Source: Corallochytrium limacisporum | Taxonomy: Eukaryota > Opisthokonta | Reading direction: 5' to 3' | Length of the DNA stretch: 35,383 bases | Assembly (NCBI GenBank): GCA_002811645.1 | Contig: PDIP01000104.1 | Span: 1 to 35,383, forward strand | Shown here: positions 11,616 to 21,165 of the stretch, in pieces | Numbering within the stretch: the stretch's first letter is position 1 | Layout of the letters: the number at the start of each line of letters is the position of its first letter | Translations under genes and position numbers: made by a program | The notes under the pieces: model-generated | Databases searched by the model: none | Seen by the model: the letters and a program-made list of their open reading frames with translations, nothing else | What the model was told of the DNA's origin: nothing

Positions 11616-12965
11616 ATGGCAAAGATTACAGCATTCCTTTCCCTGGGTTGCCCGCGCAGCTACTCTATTTTTCTGCTGCTGCGTCGCGCTCAGAAGACTT
11701 TGTCAGGTCAGCTTGATGTCGAATACTGCCCAGTCAACGGTCGGGACATCCAGGACCTTGCTGCAGAGGGTGACCCGGAATGGTTCAAGTTTACAACCCA
11801 AAAGGAAGCGTTCCTTAAGTACAGTGACTTTCAGATGCTACAGTATGTGCAGTGGCTTTGCGAGAGCGAGCAGGTCACTCATCAGCGAGCCCTGTCCCTA
11901 GCTGAGGAGAAAGAGGTCAATATGCAGGTGTCTGCTGAGATCATGCAGTCTCAGGAAGACCTGGAGAGTCCACGGACGATGAGCATCCTCTCCAGTGCTT
12001 TTGAAGAGGTCTACTTGTACAACGAGAAACTAAATGATGTCGGTCAACCAGACAAGCACGGCAAAGGTAAAGCTCTGAATGAGGAATCAGCGCAAAAAGC
12101 TAATAAGATGGGTGTCTTCTCTAGTGCTGCCATGGTCGTAGAGAATACGGGTCACGTGTGGATTGGTCCGGAACAGGTGCCGTTCGCCCTGGCCGAGGCT
12201 GGCTTGGTTCAAAACGCTGATCTCGCCGATGGCGGCTTGCTGACCATGTTTGATGCCAAGGATAGGATTCTTCGTGAATATGGATACACGCAACCCACCG
12301 ATGTTAACATGAAGTTCTACTTTGACTTTGCGTCACCTTTTGCGTACCTGACCCATCGCGCGGTCAAGACCATGCAGGCTCGTCTGCAAGGCGATCTCAA
12401 GGGCAGCAACGCGAACCTGAAGGTGGAAGGTGTTCCCGTGCTCTTGGGTGCTCTTATGGTTGGGCTGAAGACCGACATGAAGCGCTTCTTTGCGCAGCCA
12501 CAGCTCAAACGCAACAATGAGAACTTGGTAATGGCTGCCTTCCAGAACAGCTGGACCGGTGCCGACAAACTTAAATTTAACTCTGGATTTCCTTTAGTGA
12601 CTATACCAGCTCTCCGGAGCTACATTGCCAGTGGCAAAGATCCTAAGGCCCTGGATGCACTGTTCAAACTGGCCTGGGAGGAGGACGGTAACACCAACGA
12701 CAAGGCGCAGGTGGCAGACGCATTGAATCGAGCTGGTTTTGATGGTAAGGCTCTTATCGAGAAGACGAATGACCCAGAAGTTAAGAGCAGTCTTGTCAAG
12801 AACACTGAGAAGGCAGGCGCCATGGGATTGTTCGGTGTACCTAATTTCCAGATCAACAACGGGCCCATCGTCTACGGCCAGGACAAGTTGCCGCTAGTCA
12901 TGGCTCAGATCTGCGGCTGGAAGCCGGATAAGGCTCTCAACCTGCAGCTACCAGCTAAGATGTAA
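11616..12965 (+). CDS. Tandem DsbA-fold protein, HCCA isomerase/GST-kappa-like
   Basis: The protein has 449 residues, about twice the usual family length. The C-terminal half (230-435) matches 2-hydroxychromene-2-carboxylate isomerase/GST-kappa proteins of the DsbA thioredoxin-fold family: it opens with MKFYFDFASPFAYL, where Ser240 sits at the family's active-site serine, and contains GLFGVPNF (404-411) with the conserved cis-proline P409. The N-terminal half repeats this layout: LSLGCPRSY (8-16) aligns with DFASPFAY and places Cys12 at the Ser position, and KMGVFSSAAMVV (164-175) aligns with the cis-Pro segment but lacks the proline. This looks like an internal duplication in which the first copy has diverged. 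These enzymes use glutathione in isomerisation or conjugation; the substrate here is unknown. The stop codon lies inside a 16-bp palindrome, and the gene converges on the channel gene 81 bp away. Confidence 0.8.
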   Translation: MAKITAFLSLGCPRSYSIFLLLRRAQKTLSGQLDVEYCPVNGRDIQDLAAEGDPEWFKFTTQKEAFLKYSDFQMLQYVQWLCESEQVTHQRALSLAEEKEVNMQVSAEIMQSQEDLESPRTMSILSSAFEEVYLYNEKLNDVGQPDKHGKGKALNEESAQKANKMGVFSSAAMVVENTGHVWIGPEQVPFALAEAGLVQNADLADGGLLTMFDAKDRILREYGYTQPTDVNMKFYFDFASPFAYLTHRAVKTMQARLQGDLKGSNANLKVEGVPVLLGALMVGLKTDMKRFFAQPQLKRNNENLVMAAFQNSWTGADKLKFNSGFPLVTIPALRSYIASGKDPKALDALFKLAWEEDGNTNDKAQVADALNRAGFDGKALIEKTNDPEVKSSLVKNTEKAGAMGLFGVPNFQINNGPIVYGQDKLPLVMAQICGWKPDKALNLQLPAKM

Positions 12966-12976
12966 CACGTGTTACA
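12961..12976. repeat. 16-bp perfect palindrome across the stop codon
   Basis: TGTAACACGTGTTACA is its own reverse complement. It contains the TAA stop of the DsbA-fold gene, a central CACGTG, and TGTAA on each strand. It lies between two convergent genes, so it could contribute 3'-end signals in both directions, or be a binding site for a bHLH/bZIP-type factor. Confidence 0.8.
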
Positions 12977-12987
12977 AGGCTACCTAC

Positions 12988-13001
12988 TTACATCAATGTA
13001 A
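12988..13001. terminator. Opposed TGTAA poly(A)-type signals
   Basis: TGTAA occurs on the plus strand at 12997-13001, 32 bp after the DsbA-fold stop, and on the minus strand at 12988-12992, about 55 bp after the channel-gene stop. TGTAA is the established poly(A) signal in green algae; its use here is inferred from position. Confidence 0.35.
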
Positions 13002-13046
13002 ACTGTTTTAATATACACTCTTTGCAGAAGTTCTGTTGAGGGTCCT

Positions 13047-16000
13047 CTATAGTCCGTGTGATGGCAGAGCAGAGGTGGAGTCGCTATGGCGAGTACCTTG
13101 ACTGCTCACTTCACTGTGAACATCCCGTCGCAAATTCTGCATATCCTGCAAAAAGCGTTGCTGTAGAGACTGCATGTCCTGCATGTAACGAGACATCATA
13201 TCATCAAGCGACTGCTCAATGCCCTGACTACTGCGCCGGCCCTGTGCTTCGGAGGGTCGACGGCGGTGGCCACCGGCTGGTGAAATGTCGCGGCTTGGGC
13301 CCTGCGAGTCAGCTATGTTTACCAAAGATCGCGGGTTCCGGCGGATGAAGCCGATACTGCCGAGGCGTGGTTGACGAGTAGACTGAATGGCTTCAATGTA
13401 GGCCTCCTGCCGCTCCATCAACGCCGAAACCGGCCCTGACGCGATGCCGGTGGACGAGCTATGGCTGCTGTTGGTACCGTGACCTGAAGGTGCACTGGGC
13501 CTGTGATCCTTGGAAGGTGGTACTTTGACACTTCGGAAATCACTGACGTGGCCTCCGACACTGGTAGTAGCGCTACCAGCATTGTCATGGGCGTCCACGG
13601 GTGGCTCCTTGGGGCTCTTCTTAAGAAACAGGGCAGTGCGGGCTTCGCGGTCCACGTGGTCACAGCTGCCGGGTGGACTGAACATGGGTTTATCTGCCTC
13701 ATCCTTTCCACTGGATGTGGTTCTGTTGCGCTTGAACGGAGCTGGCCGGGACGAAGGCCTGTACGGTTCAAACAATTGTCTGCTAGGCAATGCCTCACCG
13801 GCCTCTGCAAGCGCGGAGCGGGTCCTGGGCGTAAGCTCTGTGCCGTTCTTAAGCATTTCCTCAGATGGCACGGAGTAGGGTGATGCTGTCGCACCACTGA
13901 CAGTGCTTGGAGCCTGCAGAGTCTCCTCATTACTTGGGGGCGAACCTACGAGGAACGAGTTTCTGCCTTCTGGACGGACGGCTTTGCCAACTGAACCGGT
14001 TGACCCATCCAAGGGAACGAGGTCATCGCTGGTTGACTTAAGAAGGGTTGGCTTTTGAAACTGCAAGAGCTGCTCGTCCGTTTCTTCCTCAAAAGGATCT
14101 AAAGAGGTCGCAGACTGCCTCGCTTCTCGTCCTTCGGGGCCGGCATCACTCTGGCTGCTGCGACTGTGGCTGGCCCGACTAGCATTTGACTCCTCCCTGG
14201 ACAACACCCTGTCTCCTCCTGGCGGATCGTTGCCGTTGCCATCAGTGCCACCATCGGCCCCAAGCTCGCCTTCCTGCGATTCGCCGTCATCGTCAGAACC
14301 CTCTTCTTCTAGCCACTCGAGTCCATCTTCCACCGCCTCGGCTTCCGAAAGGATCTGGCGCAAACGGATGTTGTCGATAGTGATGCCTTCAATCTCCCAT
14401 GGTGGAGGCAGTCCACCAAACTCTGCATCTTTCGCCATCTGGTAGCCATCTTCCACGATAAAGATAAACACATTGAGTACCATGGTAATGAAGAATGTGC
14501 AGAAAGTCAGCAGGAAAGTGCGACCAAGCCACACTTGAAAAGGATCCCCTTCTACATCTGCGAGATTGCGGAATACTTCCAAGATGGAGTCTCCGTGCAG
14601 AAGAGCAAAAAGTGTGATGGAGGAGTCTGTCAAGGAGCCGAAGTCATCGCCAACGCCATTAAAGAGCGCCACTCCGGCGGCAGCATACGCCATGAAAATG
14701 GGCATGGTAGCCGCAATGAAGCGACAGGTACGGAAGAAACTGGATCGCACAGCCAAAATGAGTGTGTAGTACTCAGTAGCCCACTCAAAATAACGGATCA
14801 GATTGATCCAATTCATGAACAAAGCGGTAGCTTGCATGATATCTCCGAAGTCTGCCGTCTGCGTCGCGTTGCTTAGCTTACCCATGCTAAGCTCAATATT
14901 CCAAATTGATGCACATACGGCGCAGCTGTCTGCAAAGAAACTGATAACGTACCAGACCTTGAAGAAGGCGAGTCGGTCATCCCAGTCCAATTCTGGCCAG
15001 TAGAGGCCATTCGGACTGCGCGCCTTGCTAAGCATCCTTTGAGCATACTTGTAGGTCTGGTAAGAGTTGTAGATGGCTCGCAAGACCAGGAAAATGCTCC
15101 ACACACTCAGGCAGCCAATGAGGCCATCAAAATAGAGGAATAGATCGGAACTTCGGTGCACAAGTGTCTTTTCAATCTGTAGGATATAGAAGGCTTGTCC
15201 ACCACCGCTGTCCAAGTCGTACTCAGTCACCACATGCCACTCGAACTCCGCTTCAGCCATCAGGGGACCACTGTTCTCATTGCGCAGACGGAAATCAATT
15301 TCAATACCGTACAAGGAATCGAAAATATAGCGCAGAGCCTCTACATCCATATCTTCAAAGGGACCAGCAGGATGGGCAGGGCCCAAAGGGTATTTTTTGT
15401 ACACGGGAGCACCCCGCCGACGTTCTCTACGATCTTCCTGGAAAAAGTTAGATATTGAGTCATATGTCCACCAGGAAGAAGACATATCTGCCTTATCATT
15501 CACTTCTTGTAACAGGGTCGCATTGATCAGGTCCTCTTTCTCCATAGCTACGTTGTCCACGTCTGGATCGCGACCCATCTTCTCGTCATAGATCTTCAGC
15601 AAGCGTTCTTCACGACGCCGGCGCCGTTCTCTGCGAATGTGTGCTGCCTCATCAAACGCGGGTCCCGCAGTGGAGTCGACTTTAACACTCTTCACTGGTA
15701 GCGAGTGTAAATCGATCACATTCCCAGCTGAGTAGGTGTCAGAAGTGGGTTGTAACGTAGTAGAGCTCGTTGCTGACGTTTCCGTTCGGGTGCTTGCGCT
15801 TTGAGTTTGCCATGGCGCTCCCGCTGAAGTGGATGGTGGGGTAGTTGTGGAATTGGACGGAATCGGTGGTCCAACAGAGCCCTGAAGGGGTGGCTCTGCA
15901 GGAGGTACTGTAATTGGACCATCTTCGCTTGAGGCAAAGAGCTTTAGGGTCATGACTACCGGATATGGATTTCCTTCCAGGTCGAACAATGAGTAGTGGT

Positions 16001-17012
16001 CTACAGAGTTCTCGCGCAGTGAAAAATACTTGGTAACGTCATCTCTGATGTGATCCAACACGTCTCCAATGGTGTACATCGGCATCGCTCCGCGTCCCGC
16101 ATTGGGGGTGAAAACATTACGGAATGTCTGGTGCTGCGCTGCGATGTAGCTTTGAAACTGCGAGGTTTCCATTACCAAACGCATAGTCAGCAGAAAAGTA
16201 AGGAGCATATTCAGCACCATCTTGTACGGAAACTTGCCATAGGTGCTCCACTTCTCCCAGGGACTGATCGACATACGATCCCTGTATGCAACCTTAGTGT
16301 GTGCTTTGGGCTTACATCGTCCGAATGCCCTGCGGATACCTCGGAGGACCTTACCGGTCTGCTGACGGGTGGCTCCTTGTGCTCGATTGTCGCTGTCCGT
16401 GCCATTCGTGTGTCCATAGATGTCATACCCGTTCACGGTCAGGGCGCTTGTGGATCCCTCCGTCATGGATGCGCTACCATTGAAAGAGCCGTGCCGGAAA
16501 TGTGCCCGCTTACGCGTCCGCTGTGGCGAAGTTTGACTCCGTTGCCGTGGAAGAGCATATGCATCTGTCTGTGATGGCAACTGTAAGGTGTCTGGTCTGT
16601 TTAATTCCATGCCCGGGGATGAAGCTACCTCTCGGAATAAAGGAGAAACAGGGTTTGAGGCTCCTTCTGTATACTGGTCACTACCTTGCCGCTGGACCAT
16701 CACACGCCGAGGGCTATCTCTGATCGGATCGGGAGCGTGTACTGACATATGACTGCGTCCAAATCGACTCTGTGTGCCCAGGATTCTCCACGGTCGCCCA
16801 AGTCTGTGTTGCCATTGGGCCTCTTCCGCAGCATAGCGATAGTCTTCCGGTGTGAACTCCCGGTCACTCACCATGGGGTTCGGGCTCACTCCCCGCCCGC
16901 GAAGCATAGGCCTTTCTTCATTAGTGCTGGTTGAAGACGTCGACGAGTCCGTGTCGTCGTTCACGACGGGCCGGAGCCGGCGGAGAGGACGTCGAGTGGG
17001 TTCCCCTGCCAT
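13047..17012 (-). CDS. TRPML (mucolipin)/polycystin-type cation channel
   Basis: The protein has 1321 residues, against roughly 580 in animal mucolipins; the extra length is in the tails and first loop. The core matches mucolipin topology: TM1 at about 264-283, preceded by GKFPYKMVLNML like the mucolipin pre-TM1 motif; a large extracytosolic loop to about 625; TM2 626-648; TM3 684-703 with KVWYVISFFADS; TM4 724-745 ending INLIRYFEW; TM5 762-784; pore helix and filter near 800-810 (LFALLHGDS, where mucolipins have NGDD); TM6 832-855. Such channels release calcium or other cations from acidic organelles, and polycystin relatives act in cilia. The loop has a Thr/Ser/Pro-rich insertion (about 360-450) and a basic/acidic segment (455-540). 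The N-tail has many Ser/Thr and Arg. The C-tail is acidic then disordered, ending in a short coiled coil with MQDMQSLQQRFLQDMQNL. The start is the ATG in gcgagATGG. Confidence 0.85.
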   Translation of the reverse strand: MAGEPTRRPLRRLRPVVNDDTDSSTSSTSTNEERPMLRGRGVSPNPMVSDREFTPEDYRYAAEEAQWQHRLGRPWRILGTQSRFGRSHMSVHAPDPIRDSPRRVMVQRQGSDQYTEGASNPVSPLFREVASSPGMELNRPDTLQLPSQTDAYALPRQRSQTSPQRTRKRAHFRHGSFNGSASMTEGSTSALTVNGYDIYGHTNGTDSDNRAQGATRQQTGKVLRGIRRAFGRCKPKAHTKVAYRDRMSISPWEKWSTYGKFPYKMVLNMLLTFLLTMRLVMETSQFQSYIAAQHQTFRNVFTPNAGRGAMPMYTIGDVLDHIRDDVTKYFSLRENSVDHYSLFDLEGNPYPVVMTLKLFASSEDGPITVPPAEPPLQGSVGPPIPSNSTTTPPSTSAGAPWQTQSASTRTETSATSSTTLQPTSDTYSAGNVIDLHSLPVKSVKVDSTAGPAFDEAAHIRRERRRRREERLLKIYDEKMGRDPDVDNVAMEKEDLINATLLQEVNDKADMSSSWWTYDSISNFFQEDRRERRRGAPVYKKYPLGPAHPAGPFEDMDVEALRYIFDSLYGIEIDFRLRNENSGPLMAEAEFEWHVVTEYDLDSGGGQAFYILQIEKTLVHRSSDLFLYFDGLIGCLSVWSIFLVLRAIYNSYQTYKYAQRMLSKARSPNGLYWPELDWDDRLAFFKVWYVISFFADSCAVCASIWNIELSMGKLSNATQTADFGDIMQATALFMNWINLIRYFEWATEYYTLILAVRSSFFRTCRFIAATMPIFMAYAAAGVALFNGVGDDFGSLTDSSITLFALLHGDSILEVFRNLADVEGDPFQVWLGRTFLLTFCTFFITMVLNVFIFIVEDGYQMAKDAEFGGLPPPWEIEGITIDNIRLRQILSEAEAVEDGLEWLEEEGSDDDGESQEGELGADGGTDGNGNDPPGGDRVLSREESNASRASHSRSSQSDAGPEGREARQSATSLDPFEEETDEQLLQFQKPTLLKSTSDDLVPLDGSTGSVGKAVRPEGRNSFLVGSPPSNEETLQAPSTVSGATASPYSVPSEEMLKNGTELTPRTRSALAEAGEALPSRQLFEPYRPSSRPAPFKRNRTTSSGKDEADKPMFSPPGSCDHVDREARTALFLKKSPKEPPVDAHDNAGSATTSVGGHVSDFRSVKVPPSKDHRPSAPSGHGTNSSHSSSTGIASGPVSALMERQEAYIEAIQSTRQPRLGSIGFIRRNPRSLVNIADSQGPSRDISPAGGHRRRPSEAQGRRSSQGIEQSLDDMMSRYMQDMQSLQQRFLQDMQNLRRDVHSEVSSQGTRHSDSTSALPSHGL

Positions 17013-17994
17013 CTCGCTGAGCTATATATCATTACTTACGGATGCGCTTTTGCGTCATGGAGGCATTTCAATGTAATACTCCTAGGATAGATGCCTGCGT
17101 ACATGTTATCAAGCAATATGTTTTCACCACAGCAAAAGCGTCGCCCTCTTCTACTACCTTGTGCATGCTGATTTCCAAGGCGCTCCGCATGCAAACCACT
17201 CACCAAAGCTCTGCCGGCACCTTCTGACGTCCCGCAGCTGCCAAATTTCCGACATGTGAATAACCCTCCGTGTCTGTGCACCAGATCGCTTATCTTTTTT
17301 CGGCGCTGCCAAATTGGAAATCTCACCAGTCACATTCATTTCCGCGGCCCGAATTTCATATTGTCCTCTTGGCACACTGTTCCTTTCGTAGTGCGAACCA
17401 AGCGTACACGATTCCTACACCAGCAATATCGATTTCTCACTCGGATTGTCGGGCCATGCACTGAGATACACTGAGCCATGCACATACGGCCCGGATCCAC
17501 CCCATCTCCACTGGTTCTTCGCAATAGATCGCATCACTGCGTCGCATTCATGCGAACGCCGAACCGGGGGCCGAGACACCGTCCGTTCCCCCCTTTGGTC
17601 CGAAAGCAAAAGGCCCAAAGGAAAGCGTAGCGACGAGCAGCCCAGCCGCTGGGGAAGGGTCCTTTTTTTTTGGGTGTGTTCCCTCCATTTTGGCCTTCCC
17701 TCTCTCCTCCTTCCTTGGTTGCTCTTTCACCATCCGTCCGGTGGCGAGGACCTGGTCCACCTAAGAGAAACACAGAGCCTTCTGCTCACAAGCGCGCTCT
17801 GCATCGGGGGAAAAAATGCATGAGAACGCTAGGGAAGGAAACCCAAGAAGAAAAAATGTTCAAATGGCAGAGCTGTCCCGTTTTGAGAGCTGCTCGGCGT
17901 TGCATAGATCCCGAACTCGGCCTCGTGTCCCTGTTTGGAAGGCCGAAGAAGTAAAGGGGAGTATTCCGCAGTGCTGGAAAACTCGGAGATACAC

Positions 17995-18038
17995 AGAGAG
18001 AGAGTGAGTGAGTAAGTGAGTGAGTGGGTGAGAGAGAG
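17995..18038 (+). repeat. Degenerate GAGT/GA tandem repeat
   Basis: A run of GA followed by about seven GAGT-like units (variants GTAA and GGGT) and GA again. It is a simple-sequence repeat in noncoding DNA. Confidence 0.9.
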
Positions 18039-18937
18039 ATACCAGAGATCACCGGCGGAGCGCGACCAAACGGAATTGTGATGAAACCGGATCGTCTCCT
18101 GTTGGTTTGTCTCAGTATATTCAGTACGGAAAGTAGGTCAGAGGTCCGAGAGACGGGATCCCGTATCTCTAGGTAGATGCATATGTTACCCGTCATTGCA
18201 GCAGGCAGAGATTGCAGTGGATGGCTATACATATTGAATAGGAGAATTTCTCCTACGCACAGACACGGCGGTGGCTGTTCCAGGTAAGCGAGGCTGGGAC
18301 GTCGGGCCCCAGCGGCCGAAGAAAATAGCACAAAAATGCCCCGTGGGGGTTGGATTGGGCTAAAAAAGCCCAGCGAAAAATGGCTGGTGGGGGGGGGGCA
18401 ATGCTACGTTAAAAATTTTCTCACCGGGAGCTGGGGCTGACCGGGTCTTCCCTGCCTTCTCAGTCTCTGTCTCTCTGCAGGGGGGGGGGGTGCCTGTTAC
18501 CCTCCATCGCAGCTCGCCTTCTGCCCGTTACGCTTTTTCTGTTGGGACCCCCCCCCCTACGCATTCTCGGACCTTTGTGGAAGGCGGTGGGGAGGGGCCA
18601 AGTCCTTATTTCACCCTCTCCCATCGGTTCCAAAATTCTTCCTCCCTACGTGGAGACATCGAGGTTTTTGATTCCTTTGTTTCTCATTCCTTTTTCTCTT
18701 GGCGTGTGAGTCCGCACTCTGACCCGTTTTCCTTCTCTGGCTCATCGCTGGCATCCTCCGGCAAGACTCAAACGGCGTGTACGGTGCTTTGCTCCTTGGG
18801 GCTCTCCCCGGCCTTCGCCTCATGCGTCGCCCATAGTGCCCCTCCCCTGCCCGGGTCGCCGTCTCAGTTAGCGCAAGGGGGGAAAACGATTCAAAAGGCC
18901 GAAGGCCACCCCCACCCTCCTTTCTTCCAAGCGAGGA

Positions 18938-18950
18938 TTTGGCGCGAAAA
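18938..18950. promoter_or_regulatory. E2F-type site TTTGGCGCGAAAA
   Basis: It matches the E2F/DP consensus TTTSSCGC on both strands (TTTGGCGC forward, TTTCGCGC reverse). It lies 316 bp upstream of the DALRD3-like ATG. E2F control is known to be conserved from animals to plants and green algae; function here is inferred. Confidence 0.45.
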
Positions 18951-19200
18951 CTGTGGAAGAGACCCCCCCCTTCAGGGAGGGGGGTGGTGCCGTGTTCGCC
19001 ACTCTACACGCGCAACCCATCGTTGCGCAGAAAAAAGTCGAAGCTCGCACTGGGCTGGGGCGGGCTATCGAAGGAGCAAGGGTGGGTCTCACATGGGGCT
19101 TTTCGTCAGGGATGAGTTCTTTGTTTGGCATTGAAGTGGGTACTAATTGGAACTGTTCCTGTTGGTGCAATCAGCTTTCGTGTTAATCGTTAATCATGCT

Positions 19201-19224
19201 ATGTACTCATATGGAATTCCATAA
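19201..19224 (+). other. Short upstream open frame before the DALRD3-like gene
   Basis: ATG followed by six codons and TAA (peptide MYSYGIP) ends 41 bp before the inferred main start. If it is inside the transcript it could lower translation of the main frame. No transcript boundary is known. Confidence 0.25.
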
Positions 19225-19265
19225 CATGCTCCGTTATCATCTGGGTGGGTAGGTGGTGGTCGGAC

Positions 19266-21035
19266 ATGGTGATCCCACACCTTGCGAATGCCCTTCAGAG
19301 GGATCTTGCGAGGCATCATGAGGGGCTGCGATCTTGTAAAGTCCACTGGAATCACCTGCGTAGAAAGCCTACGAAGAGTATCAAAGGCAGACGTGCCGAT
19401 CTTGCCATTTCCGTAGATCGAGACAGTGAGCACAGTCCGGAAGACATAGCTAGGGCCATTCAGCAGTGGCAGCAACTCGACACTGAGTTGACGCAACTGG
19501 TTGACGGAATCCGAACAGAGTCTTCCTATGGGTGGCGGGTGTATTTGAACCGCGCTGAACTTGTACAACGCATCGTCACAGACGCTGAAAATGAAGAGTG
19601 TTTGTTCTTGGATGAAACCGACGACCGCTTCAAGGCTCTTGAAAGTGACCAGATCAGGGTCGCAATAGACGCATGGCCACAGTCATTGACTGTAAGTGAA
19701 CTTAGACTGCTGCTGTGCGGTAGAGCTTTGCACCAGTTGCGACATTTTGTCCATAATCAATCTCAAAGAGAATTGAGGCCACATGGCTACCTGTTCGACT
19801 TGGAAATATGGAGACTTGAGGAACGGCAGTTCACATTTCAGGACTCTCTTTCCGTTGTTTCGAATGATATCTCAGCAGATAAGGATGCCCTGGACAGAAT
19901 GGCAAAGTGCTTATTGTATAGTCCTGGCTATGTTCAGGATCAGGATCGACAATGCCTGGCCCGCCGAATGCGGTATCTCGCGGCGCAAATTGACCGGGGG
20001 GGAGAGTTTGATGACAGCATGGACAAGCTCAAACACCGTCAAGCGTGTACCAATGTGCACGGCAATCGCATATTAGGAGGTGGTCTTGTTGCAGTAGATG
20101 AGGAGGCTGAAGACAAGGATGGTTCCGATGATGACACGGCGCTTTTGAACGTCCTAGGGTTGTCGAACAACAACGATGATGATGGCGAAAGTACTGAATG
20201 TGGAGACACCGTCGCGCGATGGGCTTGGGATGTAGTACCATTTCGCCAGAAACGACGCTACCTTGATGCATACCCAGCTGAAAATGGCTTGGATTTTGTA
20301 TTTCTGGACTCAGTGGTTTTTCGTTCGCCTGACTGTCAAGTGATCGGAGGCAAGAAATGCGCTGGTTTGGACCTCTCTGCTGCCCGACTGTTGCAGGCAT
20401 TTGCCCAACAAGGTCAACGTGCCATGAACGAAAAGTATGCAGAACTGCTGAAACAGCGTCCAAACCAGGGGCGACTGCTCATCGATCGGCAAGCCGTGCT
20501 CTGGGCCAATAGTTGCTGTAGTTTTGCCTTACTGAGCAAACCGGAAGAGCGTGAGATCGCTGTGAAGAATTGCGTTTTCGCGGCGGTCGACCATGACTCT
20601 CGTACAGAGCATTTGTTGCAGAGCGATGCTCTGAACTCAAAGGTTGGGTCATTCATTCTCTACAATAGCGCTCGGATGGCTACCTTACTTGAGATGTATA
20701 ATCGGGATTACGGAGAAGCGGACGAAGGGGCCAACGAGCTTTCCGAATTGCTATTGCATGACGATCAAGAGTGGCATCTTATCACTTGCTACGTCTTACC
20801 CTTCCCAGATCTACTGGTCCAGGCAATGTGTGAAAAGAAGGTTGTGCTTGTGGCTCGCTTCTTGCAGGATCTTGCCTCCGAATTCAGTAGCTACTATCGG
20901 CGCGTACAGATCCTGACTGACCAGGATTCCCTATTCCCGGAAATGCATGCCCGGATGCGGCTGGTCAAGGTTCTCCACTACATCATGCGCACGTGCATGG
21001 CCGTGCTGAATATGACTCCATTGCGGAGAATGTAA
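19266..21035 (+). CDS. DALRD3-like protein (DALR anticodon-binding domain)
   Basis: The protein has 589 residues from the ATG at 19266; the same frame is open a little further upstream but only from GTG. The C-terminal 130 residues are a DALR domain, the helical anticodon-binding domain of arginyl-tRNA synthetase. The sequence follows animal DALRD3 closely: FILYNSARMATLLE, LLHDDQEWHLI, LPFPDLL, FSSYYRRVQIL and the terminus AVLNMTPLRRM each have direct counterparts in the human protein. Human DALRD3 binds certain arginine tRNAs and recruits METTL2 to make 3-methylcytidine in the anticodon loop; no methyltransferase is seen here. No HIGH or KMSKS synthetase signature is present, so it is not itself a ligase. 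Residues about 280-310 (from the ATG) are acidic and Asn-rich, probably a flexible linker. A TGTAA pentamer overlaps the stop. Confidence 0.85.
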   Translation: MVIPHLANALQRDLARHHEGLRSCKVHWNHLRRKPTKSIKGRRADLAISVDRDSEHSPEDIARAIQQWQQLDTELTQLVDGIRTESSYGWRVYLNRAELVQRIVTDAENEECLFLDETDDRFKALESDQIRVAIDAWPQSLTVSELRLLLCGRALHQLRHFVHNQSQRELRPHGYLFDLEIWRLEERQFTFQDSLSVVSNDISADKDALDRMAKCLLYSPGYVQDQDRQCLARRMRYLAAQIDRGGEFDDSMDKLKHRQACTNVHGNRILGGGLVAVDEEAEDKDGSDDDTALLNVLGLSNNNDDDGESTECGDTVARWAWDVVPFRQKRRYLDAYPAENGLDFVFLDSVVFRSPDCQVIGGKKCAGLDLSAARLLQAFAQQGQRAMNEKYAELLKQRPNQGRLLIDRQAVLWANSCCSFALLSKPEEREIAVKNCVFAAVDHDSRTEHLLQSDALNSKVGSFILYNSARMATLLEMYNRDYGEADEGANELSELLLHDDQEWHLITCYVLPFPDLLVQAMCEKKVVLVARFLQDLASEFSSYYRRVQILTDQDSLFPEMHARMRLVKVLHYIMRTCMAVLNMTPLRRM

Positions 21036-21165
21036 AGAACAAACTGGTTAAAGAAAGAACATGGACATGGGTCCAACGTACATAAACACAGGCTACACCA
21101 AGAGCTGGAAAGCCGACCCAGTTTAGAATCTTTGACGCATGTGTGGACACTTATTTTGGTTGCGA

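Larger units (their letters stand above)
17013..19265. promoter_or_regulatory. Long divergent intergenic region with G/C runs and an E2F-type site
   Basis: This 2.25-kb stretch separates the channel gene (minus) from the DALRD3-like gene (plus). I see no credible gene; frames at 17786-18331 (minus) and 18490-19134 (plus) have low-complexity composition and no motifs. It holds several G- or C-runs of 8 to 11 bases between 18389 and 18980, a GAGT-type repeat at 17995-18038 and a perfect two-sided E2F-type site at 18938-18950. GATATATAGC on the minus strand (17021-17030) lies just upstream of the channel ATG. Confidence 0.4.

Noticed and set aside
17786-18331. 181-codon minus-strand open frame
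   Set aside because: It includes a translated simple repeat (SLTHSLTHSLSL) and shows no family signature.
18490-19134. 214-codon plus-strand open frame
   Set aside because: Composition is Ser/Pro/Gly/His-rich from G/C runs, it crosses homopolymer tracts and the E2F-type site, and no domain is visible.
19245-19265. Earlier start of the DALRD3-like frame at 19245
   Set aside because: That codon is GTG; the first in-frame ATG is at 19266. The same reasoning moved the GOLGA7-like, FAM135 and small basic protein starts to ATG codons.
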